NCBI GenBank assembly: GCA_001599595.1
Contig: BCHH01000006.1
Coordinates: 2,340,319 to 2,404,318, forward strand
DNA: 64,000 nt
Origin: Beverwykella pulmonaria
Taxonomy: Eukaryota; Ascomycota; Dothideomycetes; Pleosporales; Melanommataceae
Reading direction: 5' to 3'
Shown: positions 33,303 to 46,358 of the stretch, in pieces
How positions within the stretch are numbered: position 1 is the first letter of the stretch
Layout of the letters: each line of letters opens with the position of its first letter
Notes under the pieces: generated by a model
Database searches by the model: none
Told to the model about the DNA's origin: nothing
What the model saw: the letters and a program-made list of their open reading frames with translations, nothing else
Position numbers and translations under genes: made by a program

Positions 33303-34530
33303 ACCGGGTGAAAATCGCGTCAAAATCGCGCGCCTACAACTCTACAAAATCGGTAGAATAGACGATTTGTGTGAGCAACTATACCCTCACTTTATTGAGT
33401 TAATGTCAATTGGTTGTTGTGGTTTTCTGACGTGTCATTGGCAAATTCACGCAAAATCGTTAGCGCGTGAACAGTAAGTTGCGGGAATTACCGGACGCGA
33501 CGCCTGCCAAGAAAAACCTCGCTACTGAGTTGCGCTGCTCGCCGGCCGATACGAAATGGAGACTGAAGAGCAGGGTGCTATTGTCATTCGTTATAGGGAG
33601 CAGAGAATATTCGCTGTGGACTTCAGTGCCGAAGTGTTGTCCCCGCATACGAAGTCCGTGTTGCTTCGACGGACGAGAGAGAAGGACCTAGCTCTATAGC
33701 AATTCTCACCCAGAAAAAATCCTATCGTTCACAATATGTGCGACGAAGCACATAGTCAATCAGATGAGCAATGTAGAAGAAATACGACAGATCTATTCGA
33801 TCGTATAGTGCTCAGAAAAACCTTTCATAGGTGGTCACTCTCAAGATGTTCTCTGAAGGAAAGCGACATCATGAGGTGGGTGCCCATACCCCTTCTGACA
33901 TTGAGTTTCAAATTCTCTTTCGAAAATCGTTCAATTTCGGCATGCAAATTGGGATATTCAGGAATTCTTACGGGCGGAACAATTAGTAGTGCAAGAAGAA
34001 CCTGAGCTAGGAAGACTCAGCAAGCCGCTTAGACCCACTCTATGCCAAGAGCATTCCAAATCTCGTTCGTTTGCTCGGTGATCGAATATTTTACCTTCAA
34101 GCCGTATTACTATCCTCGGCCGAACCTACTTTATCAAATACCTATACGGTGTCATTGCGTCTATCGTGGCTGACACTGCCTCGTAGTGCGACGGCTTTGA
34201 GGCAGGATGCTTACTATTCAAATGTAATGCCTCACTACGGTGAACACAGTCCTAATATGGCCTAGTAAGCACGTCTCGTACATACCAATCTTAACCGATT
34301 GGGGCTTAGAGTTAGAATCTAGTTCTATGTTGCGAAAAGATGACTTCAAATACTTGAAAGATATGACATTTGGAATAAGGGAATCCAAAGACCGGGACCG
34401 GATGCTGCAATGAATATATGAACAGCGCATTGCTCTCCATCTAAAGCTTTTCTACTCATCACATCTTCAAGTGATTGCATTCGCATCATTTCAAAAAAAA
34501 CACGAGCTTCTCGGTTATACTTATATCGCA
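33303..34530. other. Intergenic with possible decayed gene
   Basis: Around 34080-34410 short plus-strand stretches read like protein in shifting frames (for example SSSMLRKDDFKYLKD in one frame near 34320-34365), separated by stops. This suggests an old coding remnant but no family could be named. The rest shows nothing. Confidence 0.3.
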
Positions 34531-35767
34531 ATGGCCAGTGCAATCATCGTCTTAATTCTTGCCGCCGCTAGTGTTCTCAAACGAACATCTGCAATATCCC
34601 TTCCCCCACGTCATGACGGCTACAACACCAACAACGCTCATCCCTCAAACGGTGTCTGTAGTGACTTTACCATCACGAAAACTGTCACATCCGCCAACTG
34701 GGAATTTGCGCAACCAAAATTCAGGAACAACTTTGACGTCGCAGGCTTTCTCGAGTCACTCGCAAGAAAGGACTCAAAGACTGCCTTCGCGCCGTTGTCA
34801 GCAAAGACTAAGAATGTGACGCAGGATCTCACCATCTCCGCAACGTTCTGCAAGCCGAAGAAGATGAATGGAAAAGAAGGAACCGTTCTAGTTGCAACCA
34901 GCGGCTTGGGATACGACGGACGTTATTGGGCCTCGACATTTGAGCCGGAGAAGTACAGTTTCTCGGGCCACGCTCTCGACGCTGGATACTCTGTGTTCTA
35001 TTACGACCGCGTTGGGACAGGAAAGTCCCAAAAGGACAAGGTGTCGGGTTATGAAAATCAGTCTGCACCCCAAGGCGCGCTGTTGTCGAAGATAGTGAAG
35101 GATATTCGAGCAGGCAAGTGGACCGGTGAGGTCCAAGCTAAGAAGATTGTTCTCGTCGGCCATTCCTTCGGTTCATTCACATCGAACGCTCTTATCGCTG
35201 CCGAACCCGACCTTGTAGAAGGTACATCGTATTCCAATCTCAGTTTCAGTCCTCAACTAATATATCGCCCTAGGCGCTATTCTTACTGGGTTAGCGTACC
35301 CTCTTCCAACCGATGCTGCAAATCTCGCAACCCCATGGATCCCGAGTGCCTTTGCTTCCAGGATCCCCAAGCATTCTGGCCACGATACAGGGTATCTCGG
35401 TTTTGGGGATATCTACGCTCATACGGAGACCTTTTTCCATCCTCCTTACTCGGTTCCTACGATTGAATACGCACAGTCTATCAGCCAACCATTTGCCATC
35501 GCCGAGCTTCTCTCTCTCGGAACCCTCTCTCTTCCAGCTCCAGAATTTAAGGGCAAAGTCTTGATCACCACTGGAGAGTTTGATTTTGGCGTTTGCGGTG
35601 GGGAGTGCAAGAGCACCTACGCCGGACACGCAGAGAAGGGAATTTTCTCTAGCGCCGCGGTGGTGGAAACCTACTTACATCCGAATTCAGGCCACGGTGT
35701 GAACTTTGCTGTTAATGCTACTGGTTTCTATGGAGTCATTACGTCTTTCTTGGATATGAACTTCTGA
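34531..35767 (+). CDS. Secreted alpha/beta hydrolase (paralogue 2)
   Basis: Exons 34531-35221 and 35274-35767 (52-nt intron GTACAT...CCTAG, phase 1) give 394 residues. The N-terminus is a signal peptide or signal anchor. VLVGHSFGS places the nucleophile Ser at 212; a candidate Asp is in GEFD before CGGEC; the His is in SGHGVNFAVNATG. Same motif order as the gene at 19570, including the CGG(D/E)C motif and the HG(I/V)NF...NATG end, so the two are paralogues about 14 kb apart. The intron positions differ. Substrate unknown. Confidence 0.88.
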
Positions 35768-36602
35768 ACTAGGAGAATGGTAAGCGAAGATCAAGCTGGG
35801 ACTGTGAGTAGTTCCCTTAATTCAGACAGATATTTCATGTGTATGTTACATTAGATAGTGGCGTCAAGTGGGATGTCTTTGTGCAAACACGTCGATAATG
35901 GTCATACTTGGTTATCGTTTACATGTGACTTGTTGGATGTTCTTCCAATCTTCCGTGAAGGTGACCTTTAAAGGTTCTAGGTCTTCCTTGGCTGGTCCGC
36001 TCTGCTTTGGAGGGCCATTCGGTGACAGTCCGGGCGTCAAATGAGAGAGAATCCGGATCGTGGGCTCTGTTGATGTTATGATGGATTGGGAGTCGAGCTC
36101 GCATTTAGTCTTGGGACAAGGGTAGGTATTATGCGGTCGAAGGGGATACAGTGGTTTGTGCTTTGATGGAGTTGTAGATGATCACCTGGGTGAACCGATA
36201 GCGCCCAGCAGGACGCGATGCTCGTTGAGGAGGACGGACAGAGGCGCAAATAGATGTCTCTACAGAGGACATAGAGTACTTGGGAATCATCATGAGTTGT
36301 ATCGGATTGAACGGCGATGCAAGCTTGATGATAGTGATATGAGCAGTAGAAACGATGTGCGATGCAAGGATGTCGAATGCACCCACAAACCTAGCCCAAA
36401 CACAGCCTAGCCGCATGTCCCCTGTCCGAAAAATTTATGGATTGCCTCGGACGTCATTGATGGTCAACAATGCGCATGCCGTACGCGCAGGTACTTTGCC
36501 ATAGCCTCCCCGCCTTATGACCCTCAACCACCCCAGATTCAGATCTCTCCTTTCCCCGTTTATTTTTTAGATATTAAGAAAAAAAAGCTCATTTTTGCAA
36601 CA
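35768..36602. other. Intergenic, nothing identified
   Basis: About 0.8 kb between two plus-strand genes. Short chance ORFs only. Confidence 0.5.
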
Positions 36603-37799
36603 ATGGCCATCCACGAGCAATATATGTTACGTGTCACAGCTGGCCACTCCTACGACACATCTACACACCAGGATGTACACGTTAACAGCGAGAAGCCAGT
36701 AGCCATATCCTCAGAGCACGTTGAAGCAAGTGTGACTATTAGAGTCAAGGACTACAGAGGTAAGTTTCCTCGCGCAAACCTTCATCCTTTGAACCTTCAC
36801 CACCATTGCCCCTCATCTCCTCCTCAACACCACCCCACGAACTCTCCTCAGAGAATCTTCACTCAAGGACTAATTCCCCGCAGGTCTACCACCCAACTCG
36901 CCCTCCACATCCCCTTACTTCACCACCCAACCGCATACGTATGACCGCTATTCGATATCCTTCTCCTTCGTCCCCAAATCCACCATAAGCGGGCACCACC
37001 TCGTCTTCGGCAACGACTTCGAGAACCCTATCCGGGACCGCCTCCCACCACTCTTCGACAAAGCGTTCGGAATCGTAAAATGGTGGATCGACCCGGGTCT
37101 CGACGGTGACGTGTACGGCGACCAACCATACTTATATGGCGCATTATTAAGCAGCATAAACGTGCTACGGATAGGCAATAAGCCGCCAACGTCGGCGACA
37201 GAAGAGGAGGTTAAGCAGGGCGAGGCAGCGGTGTACACGGAGGGCGCAGATGGGGACGGCGAAGCCATACGGGACGAACACGACATCCCCGACGATGCGC
37301 GCCAACGGCAGAAACACTTCCTGACCGAGGAGAAGAGGAAGGCGTTCGCGTTTGAGCAGGGCCGCGAGTACAAGTGTGATTTCTTCAATCCATATTTGGA
37401 CTTCAATGAGTTTGCGCTCAAGCTTGGGTATGGACTGCCGCCGATTTCGATCATGGGGCATTGGGATGGGCAGCCGTTGCGGTAAGACATTCTATTCTCT
37501 GTCTCTCTCTCTCTCTCTCTCTCCTCTTCACATCCCATCTCCAAGGTATGGAGTCTTTGTTATCGAGACCTCGGACCGCGACCAGATCTAACTAACAAAG
37601 CGCCCACTCTCTTAGGTATGTGCTCAAAAATCGGGAAACCGACACCGCGCTCTTCGTCGTGATATTCCAGCTTGTGCCCACCGAGCAGGCGAAAAAAGAA
37701 GGCGTGCTGGATGCTGAAGAAGAGTTCAAGGCGACGCATGGTGGGAAGGAGGAAGAGAATGAGCTTCATGTGGGTGGAGACGATGATGAGCTGGATTGA
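36603..37799 (+). CDS. DUF1769 / UPF0590 family protein
   Basis: Exons 36603-36759, 36884-37481 and 37616-37799 give 312 residues. The order VTAGHSYDTSTHQDVHVNSEKP, then RYSISFSFVPK, HHLVFGNDFENPIRDRLPP, WWIDPGLDGDVYGDQPYLYGA and GHWDGQPLRYVLKNR is that of the fungal DUF1769 family, which includes UPF0590 proteins of fission yeast. Family function is unknown. All splice sites are canonical and phases match. The second intron contains a CT microsatellite. The C-terminus is acidic. Confidence 0.9.
37502..37523 (+). repeat. (CT)n microsatellite in intron 2 of the DUF1769 gene
   Basis: About ten CT units just after the GTAAGA donor. It could serve as a length marker. Confidence 0.8.
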
Positions 37800-38036
37800 G
37801 GAGAGGGAGAGTGTGGCGGGTGTATGGTGTATGGATCATTGAAAGGCGCACATGGAAGGGATAGAACTGTATAGGTATGCATAGGTGACCGCACAGGGCA
37901 AGGAGTTTAGAGCAATACCATCTCCCACTCATACGTCGTAACAGACTTCTAAGAAGCAAACTTTTGCATGGTATCTTCCTTCATCTGCTTCTACACAGCA
38001 TCTCACATTCCGCTTCCTTGAATCGGTATCTAGACT

Positions 38037-39278
<1,242 letters not shown>

Positions 39279-39560
39279 TGTGGAGATATCGGCGTTGGAT
39301 TTGCGGGCTGTGAAGAAAGTTTTGGTGTTTTTGAGTGTTGAGCCGAATGTCGGAGGGTCCGAGCGCGGGGTGCTAGATAGGTTTGGGATGCAGTATCATA
39401 ATTATGGCAGCTTGAAAACAAGCTGTAGATGATAATTATATACAAGAAATGCATTCCTACACAAAGAAGGAGATGTCCTGCTCCCATGCGCAAGTAGAAG
39501 CCATGTGAACGCCTCGCTCAGATCCAAATGCCACACTGACGCCAAGTTCAAACCATAATC

Positions 39561-41118
39561 TCATGGAACCTTGATTAAAGCATCAACATCGACCCGCTGA
39601 TAAAAAGACACATGTCCAAACGTCTCCCAATACTGTGCCAGTCGGTCGTGCGATATGAGAATGATTTGTGACGCAATGAAATCATCTAGAACATGAAAGT
39701 CAGCACTAGGTAAATTGTTTAGGGGAACACGTCTACTCGCCATTTCTGAATCCATTGGCTGCAATGTGGCCTACGCTGCGTACTATGCGCGCCCCTTTGA
39801 AGATATCCTCTGTTGCCACTCTGACTAGGCCGTTGGGGCCGATGTCCGGTGCGATGAAGGTATACTCGCCTCGCGGTATATTGGGGTCGCCAGTTAGCTT
39901 GATGGCTTCGATCCGGCCGGAATAGATGCTGTTGTCCTTTTCGTCGACCGGGTGGAGTGAAGATGGCGAGCCCTCGTCCGTAGTAGGTTGCAGTGTGGCA
40001 ACACTGTCTTCTAGGTTTGTTTCCACATCTGGCGTGTGGGCTATCTCGTCATCTGGAATAGCATCCGTGGGTGCGGTGCTCCATGAGTCCGCAGACTCGG
40101 CAGACTCCGCGCTACTCACACTGCCTTGTCGTTCTCTGGCTCTCATTGCCCATTCCGCTTTCTCCGGCAGCGGCCTCGGATCATCTGGTTGCATGATAGC
40201 AAGAAATTCACAGCCGTGGCCAGCATAGTCGCCGCACCAGATTCCCTGCCACGGTTTTTGCGCTGTCGGTGTATAGCATTCCTCGGGCAGCGTGGCCCAC
40301 GTCGTGATATCTTCTCCAACACGCATACTGATGCCGCGAGGTCGCGACGAGAACTCCATCCACTTCCTGACCCTAAAGGTGGTTTTCGAAAGCTCATCGA
40401 GTCTTGAAGGACGGTAGTTGTCATCGCGAAACTGCGTAGACGAGCTGTTGATTGTCCGGCTCGAGCTGGGTAGTATTAGAGGCGGCCAGATGGGTGTTTG
40501 CTCATCGATAATGTGCTTAGGCCAAGGCCTCGTGAGCATGAGTCGGGAGAACAGTCTTGCAGATGCCCGTGGAGGGGGATCTCTGTAAAGACTCATAGGT
40601 ACCTCGCTCTGCAGCCGATTTCTCCCATTTCCGATGGCGTTCTCATACGCATTCGCGTCCAGACGGACGACAGGTGCGTTCAAGTCAAGCTGGATCCGCG
40701 GACTGAAGGTGTGCACAGTGGCTTCAGGATTCCAGTCCCACGTAGCGAGGGTGGGCTGACTACGTTCGGCGACGAGAGCGTAGGCCTCGATCGCATTGAT
40801 GCGGGGATCGTATCGGGCTATTAACACCTTTCCAGTATGCAGGGTGTCGGCGAACCATATTTTGTTCTGAGGGATGAACCAATATGGATAATGGGTCTTG
40901 AACAGCTGGCGCCATGTCGAATTCTTGGGTCTGGTCAACGTATTTCCGGGAACGTGCGCCTGAACAAAGGGTTGATACAGAGTATCCGCTAGAGAGTGCG
41001 CCTGGAGGGCATGATTCACAAGACCGACTGAAAGCAAGTCCGGTAGAGAGAGGAAAGAGAGAATATGGTGTATAAGTTCTGAGGGAAGGGCGACGAGAGG
41101 CGGTTGGAAAGCCTCCAT
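39561..41118 (-). CDS. F-box protein with a GC-AG intron
   Basis: Exon 1 (41118-39741) starts with an F-box (residues about 8-50: LPSELIHHILSFLSLPDLLSVGLVN), implying an SCF ubiquitin-ligase adaptor. A middle region contains WFADTLHTGKVLIARYDP and the end of exon 1 has GHIAANGFRN. Unspliced, the frame stops one codon later. A GC donor (GGCGAGT) and a TCTAG acceptor remove 55 nt and rejoin in phase 1 to exon 2 (39685-39561), ending ISHDRLAQYWETFGHVSFYQRVD, a tail typical of this F-box family. Total 500 residues. A Ser/Glu-rich disordered stretch lies at about 330-400. The protein it targets is unknown. Confidence 0.85.
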
Positions 41119-42621
41119 ACGCCCAGTTGAGCGAACAAACTTGGGGAGGATTTCGGATCGACTAGCTCAAGGGCGTGAAAGATGGACTGAGTGAGGTGCA
41201 GTTGAGGAAAGAGCCGAGCTTATAGAGGTGGCGACAAAAACCGGAAAGAGCTACAGAGCAGATTACCAGTCTGACAAAGGTCGGTTGAATAAACCTGGTC
41301 TAATATGCTACAAGCGTAGGTATAGTGCTCCGAGCACGTGTAGACGCGCCCGGCAGGTAATGGCGGTCGTTTTGGGTGTGACTATATAGAGTGACACCTT
41401 CTGGATTCTGCTTAGCGGATGCTCCTCTGCTGCGAATCCGATCGATTGCACCCAATATCCTGCTCTTGAAAATCTTGAGGTTCCTTGTCACTTGCTGAAT
41501 TCGATGCGGGTGCTCAGCTTTGAGGCGATTACGAGGCTTCTGCGATATCGGGTGATGTGAGACCAGGTTTCCTATCCTCTCCGGGAATATTCTCCGACCC
41601 GTGCAAGTGGAATTGTGAGGCGGGGATACGACGAGGATGGGTCAGGAAGGGTATGGCAGAGGTGTTCGGCAAGTTTAACGAAGGAAATAGGCGAGATATA
41701 GGGTCGTTAAATGGTGGAGAGCGTTGTTGTTGCTCTGATGATAGCCGAAGTTGGGGTTGGGGTGTCGTCAGAGGGACACATGGCGCATGGTGCCCTTGCG
41801 CCCGCGCCAGCAACGCGGAGGCGAGCAGGCCTCAACCTTACCTTACCTGTGTCTCTTCTCCGTCTGTTACTATGATCTCTCTCAATGGCTCTTCGGGCTT
41901 TTTTTTCCCCCCAGCGGCAGCCCCCGTCTTCGCAAGAGGGTAAATGCAACCTCTTTTCGGGGTTGTATCAGCACAAGGTACACTACTAAGTCAGCAAAGA
42001 GCTGACAGCGCGATGGCAAGAGCGGGGCTGGTGACATCTTAAGACGGTTGCAAGAGCAGGTAATGAGAAGTGTCATTTTTGTCGAGGAAGGCAACGTTGC
42101 TTGTCACCCAAGCGAGGTGCACACGCACAGTGGAAATGACCACAGTTGCAGTATTTCAATTCCCATTAGTCTACTATCGAAAGACCAAGCAGCGCCAAAA
42201 GGCAAACCTACATAGGCAAGATTTTTCCTAGCAACTATAGCTGAATGCTACACTACGTTCTGTTGGAAAGGGTAGTCAACATGCTGTCAAAGTGTCGCAA
42301 AGGACAGCAAAGGGATATAAGCCGGTATCGCGGAATCGAAAATCTCAGAAGAGGGAGCGATGAGCCGAGAAAGTCAAGGATGCATGCTGGTCAAGCTGGC
42401 GAGAGCAGAGGCTCGTTAGTCTTTCAGTCACCGAGAAGAGATGGTCTCACGAGCCGGGAGGGATCATGAAGAGACGCTGCTTAGGACGCAGAAGGCTAGG
42501 AAGGCAGCCGCTGGCTTCGTCAAGCAGAGAAATGAGTCTATGCGACTTCCATAGGCTGTTCGAATTCTTCGTCTTCTTCTTGCGGTAAACCTTCTTCGCT
42601 GGCTTCGCTCCAAGTAGATTT
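41119..42621. other. Intergenic ~1.5 kb, no supported gene
   Basis: Opens the gene-poor stretch. Overlapping low-complexity frames around 41530-41950 begin at non-ATG codons and were not accepted. Confidence 0.45.
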
Positions 42622-42972
42622 TTACGAGCGACAAGAGCACCGCGGCAAAGCCCTTCGGCTCGGCCATGGGATGGTTGGCAGCCTTCTACTTGGCATTGGA
42701 GACCTTGGGGGCCCGTTGGTCGACGTTGCAGTTGGTGGCCTTGACGGTGCTGATCTTTGCTTGCGCTGTACCACGAACAGATTAGGGGCAGCTAGCTTGG
42801 GTGCGGCTGCACCGTGGGCCTGGCGTCGCGCGTCGAGCTCTGTTTTCAGTCGCTCGTCGGTGTCATCAACGGCTTTGGCACCGTAGCTGGCGAAGGTCCT
42901 GTAGTAAATGGACGGGTGCTTGGAGACGGTGTAGATCCATGCCTTTTTGAGGTTGATGAGGACATAAGACAT
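42622..42972 (-). CDS. Hypothetical protein, 116 aa or longer when spliced
   Basis: The ATG at 42972 opens a conserved-looking N-terminus (KKAWIYTVSKHPSIYYRTF, then DDTDERLKTELDARRQA) of mixed, ordered composition. After about residue 68 it becomes low-complexity, with a possible GTACAG donor, and in a further frame downstream an acidic end (EEDEEFEQPMEVA) suggests another exon. No join could be settled, so the unspliced frame is given. No family is recognised. Confidence 0.4.
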   Translation of the reverse strand: MSYVLINLKKAWIYTVSKHPSIYYRTFASYGAKAVDDTDERLKTELDARRQAHGAAAPKLAAPNLFVVQRKQRSAPSRPPTATSTNGPPRSPMPSRRLPTIPWPSRRALPRCSCRS

Positions 42973-44366
42973 ATCCTTGCTGCCCTTCTGGCCGAAGCTG
43001 AGGAGTTATAGTGATGGGTGCGGAAGGGGTTGGTTTTTTATTAACAGGCGTTGGTGCTCAGAAGCTGAGAGGGTGTTAGGGGTGAAATGGAGTGGGAGTG
43101 GGAGTAGCAGATTCTGGAGTAAGTAGTAGAAAGAGTTGGGAGGGCAGAATTAAGTAAGGCTATTGGCAGAGGGGCAGCTGCAGGCTAGCGGGCGCTTGTG
43201 GTGAAAGTGAATCATCTCGTCCTATTATCGTAATGCCTGCACATTACAATCAGAGCAGCCGATAGTTAATTAGCTGAATGAGCTCTGATTAGCAACTTTC
43301 ACCGCTATAAACTCTTAGATGACATCTAGGGTTACATCGTGACAGTTACACTTTTTACTCTCTTTGACTCAGCAACCGTGGAACTACAATCGCCAGTTTA
43401 GGGAATGCCCTAAAGTTTTCGATGCATTGCAGCGTCTTCTGCCAAAGACAACGACTACGGGTGCACAGCTACCAACATATTTATTACATTCTCGGTCATA
43501 GGAAGTTTCAGAACTCCAGGTTATCCGGTACTACTTCTGCAAGTCATTAAATTATCGTAATATTGATTACATGCATGTCATGCAGACTAAGTCGCTGTTA
43601 AATCTCTTAATCGTTATATGAAGATAACGGCCAATCGAGGACCGGATAACCGAGAGTTGGTTGTAAATGAAGCCCAGGGAATTTGATGGAAAGGGAAAGA
43701 GGCAGAAGAGCCCGCCGCTAACACTAATAAGGCTGCTACAAATCGTAAAGCGTGTAAAGGGATGCTGAGTAGCAGCCAGAAGATAAAAGGCGCCAAAATG
43801 CAGCTCGATCAGGTGTGAGCCGACAGGGCGTAGCGCGCTGCAGCTGCTACAGAGAACCTGGGCACAACTCGCGTACGTGTAAAAAAGATACTATGGATAC
43901 TACTTAATCTAGAATAGTTACTATATTAATAGTATTTTAACAGGTTGTTGAGCTATAGTGTTGCAACGGTAGAGAAAGGTGTTATGGTTCGCGGTTCGCT
44001 TATCAACTACGTTAATCAAAGATGAGCCGTCTTCTTCAGTGCATATCTTGAAAATGTTCAAGACAGACTCTGAATGAGTAATGTTTCGTTTTGTGTATAC
44101 AATCAATGAAGTCCAAAGGAGCTAGTCCTCCTAGCCTTAGCCGGATTTAAATGTGTGGAGAAATTAATCGGCTACGGAACAGAAGGGTCTGTGACGTAGT
44201 GGCGTAGAAGGAGTCAATCATCTGAAGAACTGTCGTGTACTGAAAGAGCGTGAATACCATGTGGAGTTGAGAGGTCGCTCGACCACCATGTATACCCTTG
44301 CGCTTATGCCCGTAAGGGTCAAAGTTCTATTATGGACGCAATGCTTAGTCATGACTTTGATATTCC
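42973..44366. other. Gene-free, partly AT-rich
   Basis: No coding, RNA or repeat signal that could be defended. Composition drops towards AT from about 43.2 to 44.1 kb. Confidence 0.45.
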
Positions 44367-44930
44367 TTATAAGACTGGGCCCTCTTCCGCGGCACGCTTA
44401 TGGTTGTTGCTCATATTGAATTGATTGATGGACTCCTCGGTATTCGAAGCCATTAGATGTTTGGTAGTGGATGTTGGTGTTGGTGGTGCAGCTGCCTTCT
44501 CACCCTCTCGCGGTTGTTGCTCTAGTACATCAGATATCTTGGAAAATTGTTGGCGCATGGCCTCGGCGGCGACATTGGGTATGTTCGTATTTGTGGTTCT
44601 GCTCGCGTCCGTCGCAGCGATGCTCAGATTCTGAGCCTTGTTATCCGTTAGCTTTCGAGCGCCCGCTTCCTCTGGCTAACAACCATGTTGTCAGGATTAG
44701 CCTGTGCAAGAATGTTCAAGAAATTCATCCAGGCATATGCTGAACGTAAGAATGAGACGCGTGCAGGGTATTGGGATAACGATGGAATAAATCCTTGTGC
44801 GTTGAAGTTATGGTTGAAGCTAAATTGAAAGAGAGAGGAGACAGAGTCCTAGCAGGTTATCATTGTTAGGGCTTTTTAAGAGACAGTCACATTTTGCGAG
44901 CACCCAGGCGAGAGCGAATAAGTGAACCAT
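44367..44930 (-). CDS. Small three-exon protein of unknown function
   Basis: Exons 44930-44904, 44848-44684 and 44636-44367 give 153 residues. The introns are 55 and 47 nt, each with a good branch site (CCTAAC and GCTAAC) 10-18 nt before the acceptor, and every junction keeps frame. The donors (GTGCTC, GTTGTT) are weak, which is the main doubt. The product is Asn/Gln/Ser/Ala-rich (FNHNFNAQGFIPS, SIAATDASRTTNTN) and ends in a polar helix with QQPREGEKAAAPPTP. No family and no convincing signal peptide. The third exon alone (from the ATG at 44558) is the minimal alternative. Confidence 0.45.
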
Positions 44931-45468
44931 GGGTTAGATGAAGTGAAAGAGAAGAAGGAGCGGCGCGACAAGACCCTGCAAATTCGACGGACAGCCCCTC
45001 GCTCTGTATGGGATATCATTTTCACTCTTGGCTATATAATGTTATGGACATGGAAACGTGTGGGGTCGAAATAGCTAAAGAAGTAGCAGGTGGTGTGGAT
45101 GCCGAGAAGCAAGACGGATAGAACAGAAGGAGAAGCTCTATACGAGCGTGTTCCTGTGGGCAAGGAGATGTATACAGCATCTTTTCACTGCAACAGAGTA
45201 GCCACGGATGTTGTGTGAAAAGGTAGAGTCGATAGATGGATGTTGGAGAGGCCCAAATATTCAGCCAATCACAACCCCAGCCGCAGAGCTTGCGGCCACA
45301 TTGCCAGGAACGCCGGCTTGGCATTCTTCCCCACAAAGAACGTCGTCTCATCTAGCAACCACTTCTTTCTCACTCCATTCACTGAAAATCGGCTCCAATC
45401 GCTCTAAAAAAGCCCCTGAAAGCTTCAGAAACACCAACTACAGCTACCATACTAACCAAACAGCAAAT
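44931..45468. other. Divergent intergenic region
   Basis: Lies between the small three-exon gene and the FKBP gene. Promoters are expected here by position. A TATATAA-type run lies near 45035. Confidence 0.4.
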
Positions 45469-45975
45469 ATGAAGGTTGCCACTCTCCTCGGGCTTGCGAC
45501 TGCGGCTTTTGCGGGCATCATCAATAATGATGTACGCTTCCTTACACAGCTCTTTCCCCGGAGTTATCTGACAATCCACCCAGCACCTCAAAACCGAAGT
45601 CACAGTTGCCGCTGAATGTAAACGCAAGACCGTCGCGGGCGACAAGATCCACGTCCACTACCGCGGTACGCTCGAGAGCGACGGCACCGAGTTCGATGCC
45701 AGCTACAACCGCGGTTCGCCGCTGAGCTTCGTCGTCGGAAATGGACAGGTCATCAAGGGCTGGGACCAGGGGCTGTTGGATATGTGCCCCGGTGAGAAGC
45801 GGAAGTTGACCATTCAGCCCGACTGGGCGTACGGCGAGAGGGCCATGGGTCCTATCCCCGCGAACAGCGTATTGAGTAGGTTGAAATGACTGTATACGAT
45901 ATATTGTGCTAACATATGACAGTCTTCGAGACGGAGCTCGTTTCTATCGATGGCGTCAGCAGGGACGAGTTGTAG
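45469..45975 (+). CDS. FPR2: FKBP-type peptidyl-prolyl isomerase, ER lumenal (FKBP2 type)
   Basis: Exons 45469-45531, 45584-45875 and 45923-45975 give 135 residues. A 16-residue signal peptide precedes one FKBP domain: [52 protein letters not shown] and FETELV, with the FK506-pocket residues Tyr, Asp, Trp and Tyr in place. A Cys pair (AAEC and DMC) is as in FKBP2/FKBP13. The protein ends in RDEL, an HDEL/KDEL-like ER retrieval signal. It catalyses proline isomerisation during secretory protein folding. All splice sites are canonical. Confidence 0.92.
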
Positions 45976-46358
45976 ATGACATGAGGTCTGGCGGGGCAGA
46001 AATAGAAGAGGACAATACCCATTGATGGTTTCTGGGACAATTTTTGAAAATATCCGCCGTCTAATTGGCCGCCTTGTGCAACATCAATCATGATCCTATG
46101 ATCGAATCAATGAACAACCATCAGGCACTTGACATTCAACAATCATTCTCGACCGCTAACGTAAATAGCTTATGGAAGCTAAGTTTTATATTAGAAGGTC
46201 CCTTCCTACCCTTCGATGCCTGGCGCCATTTCTCCCTTCTTGATATCTAGTATTTCCTGTATATAATCGTGCATTCCACGGCTATAGTTTTACGTCACCT
46301 TCCTTTGTGTCGTTCTGCCTTTCTTTGCCGCCTTACTTTGCCGCCTAAAAAGTTGTTA

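Noticed and set aside
41557..41943. 128-codon plus-strand frame
   Set aside because: GTG start, low-complexity Cys/Gly/Ser composition, overlapped by equally long frames on the other strand.
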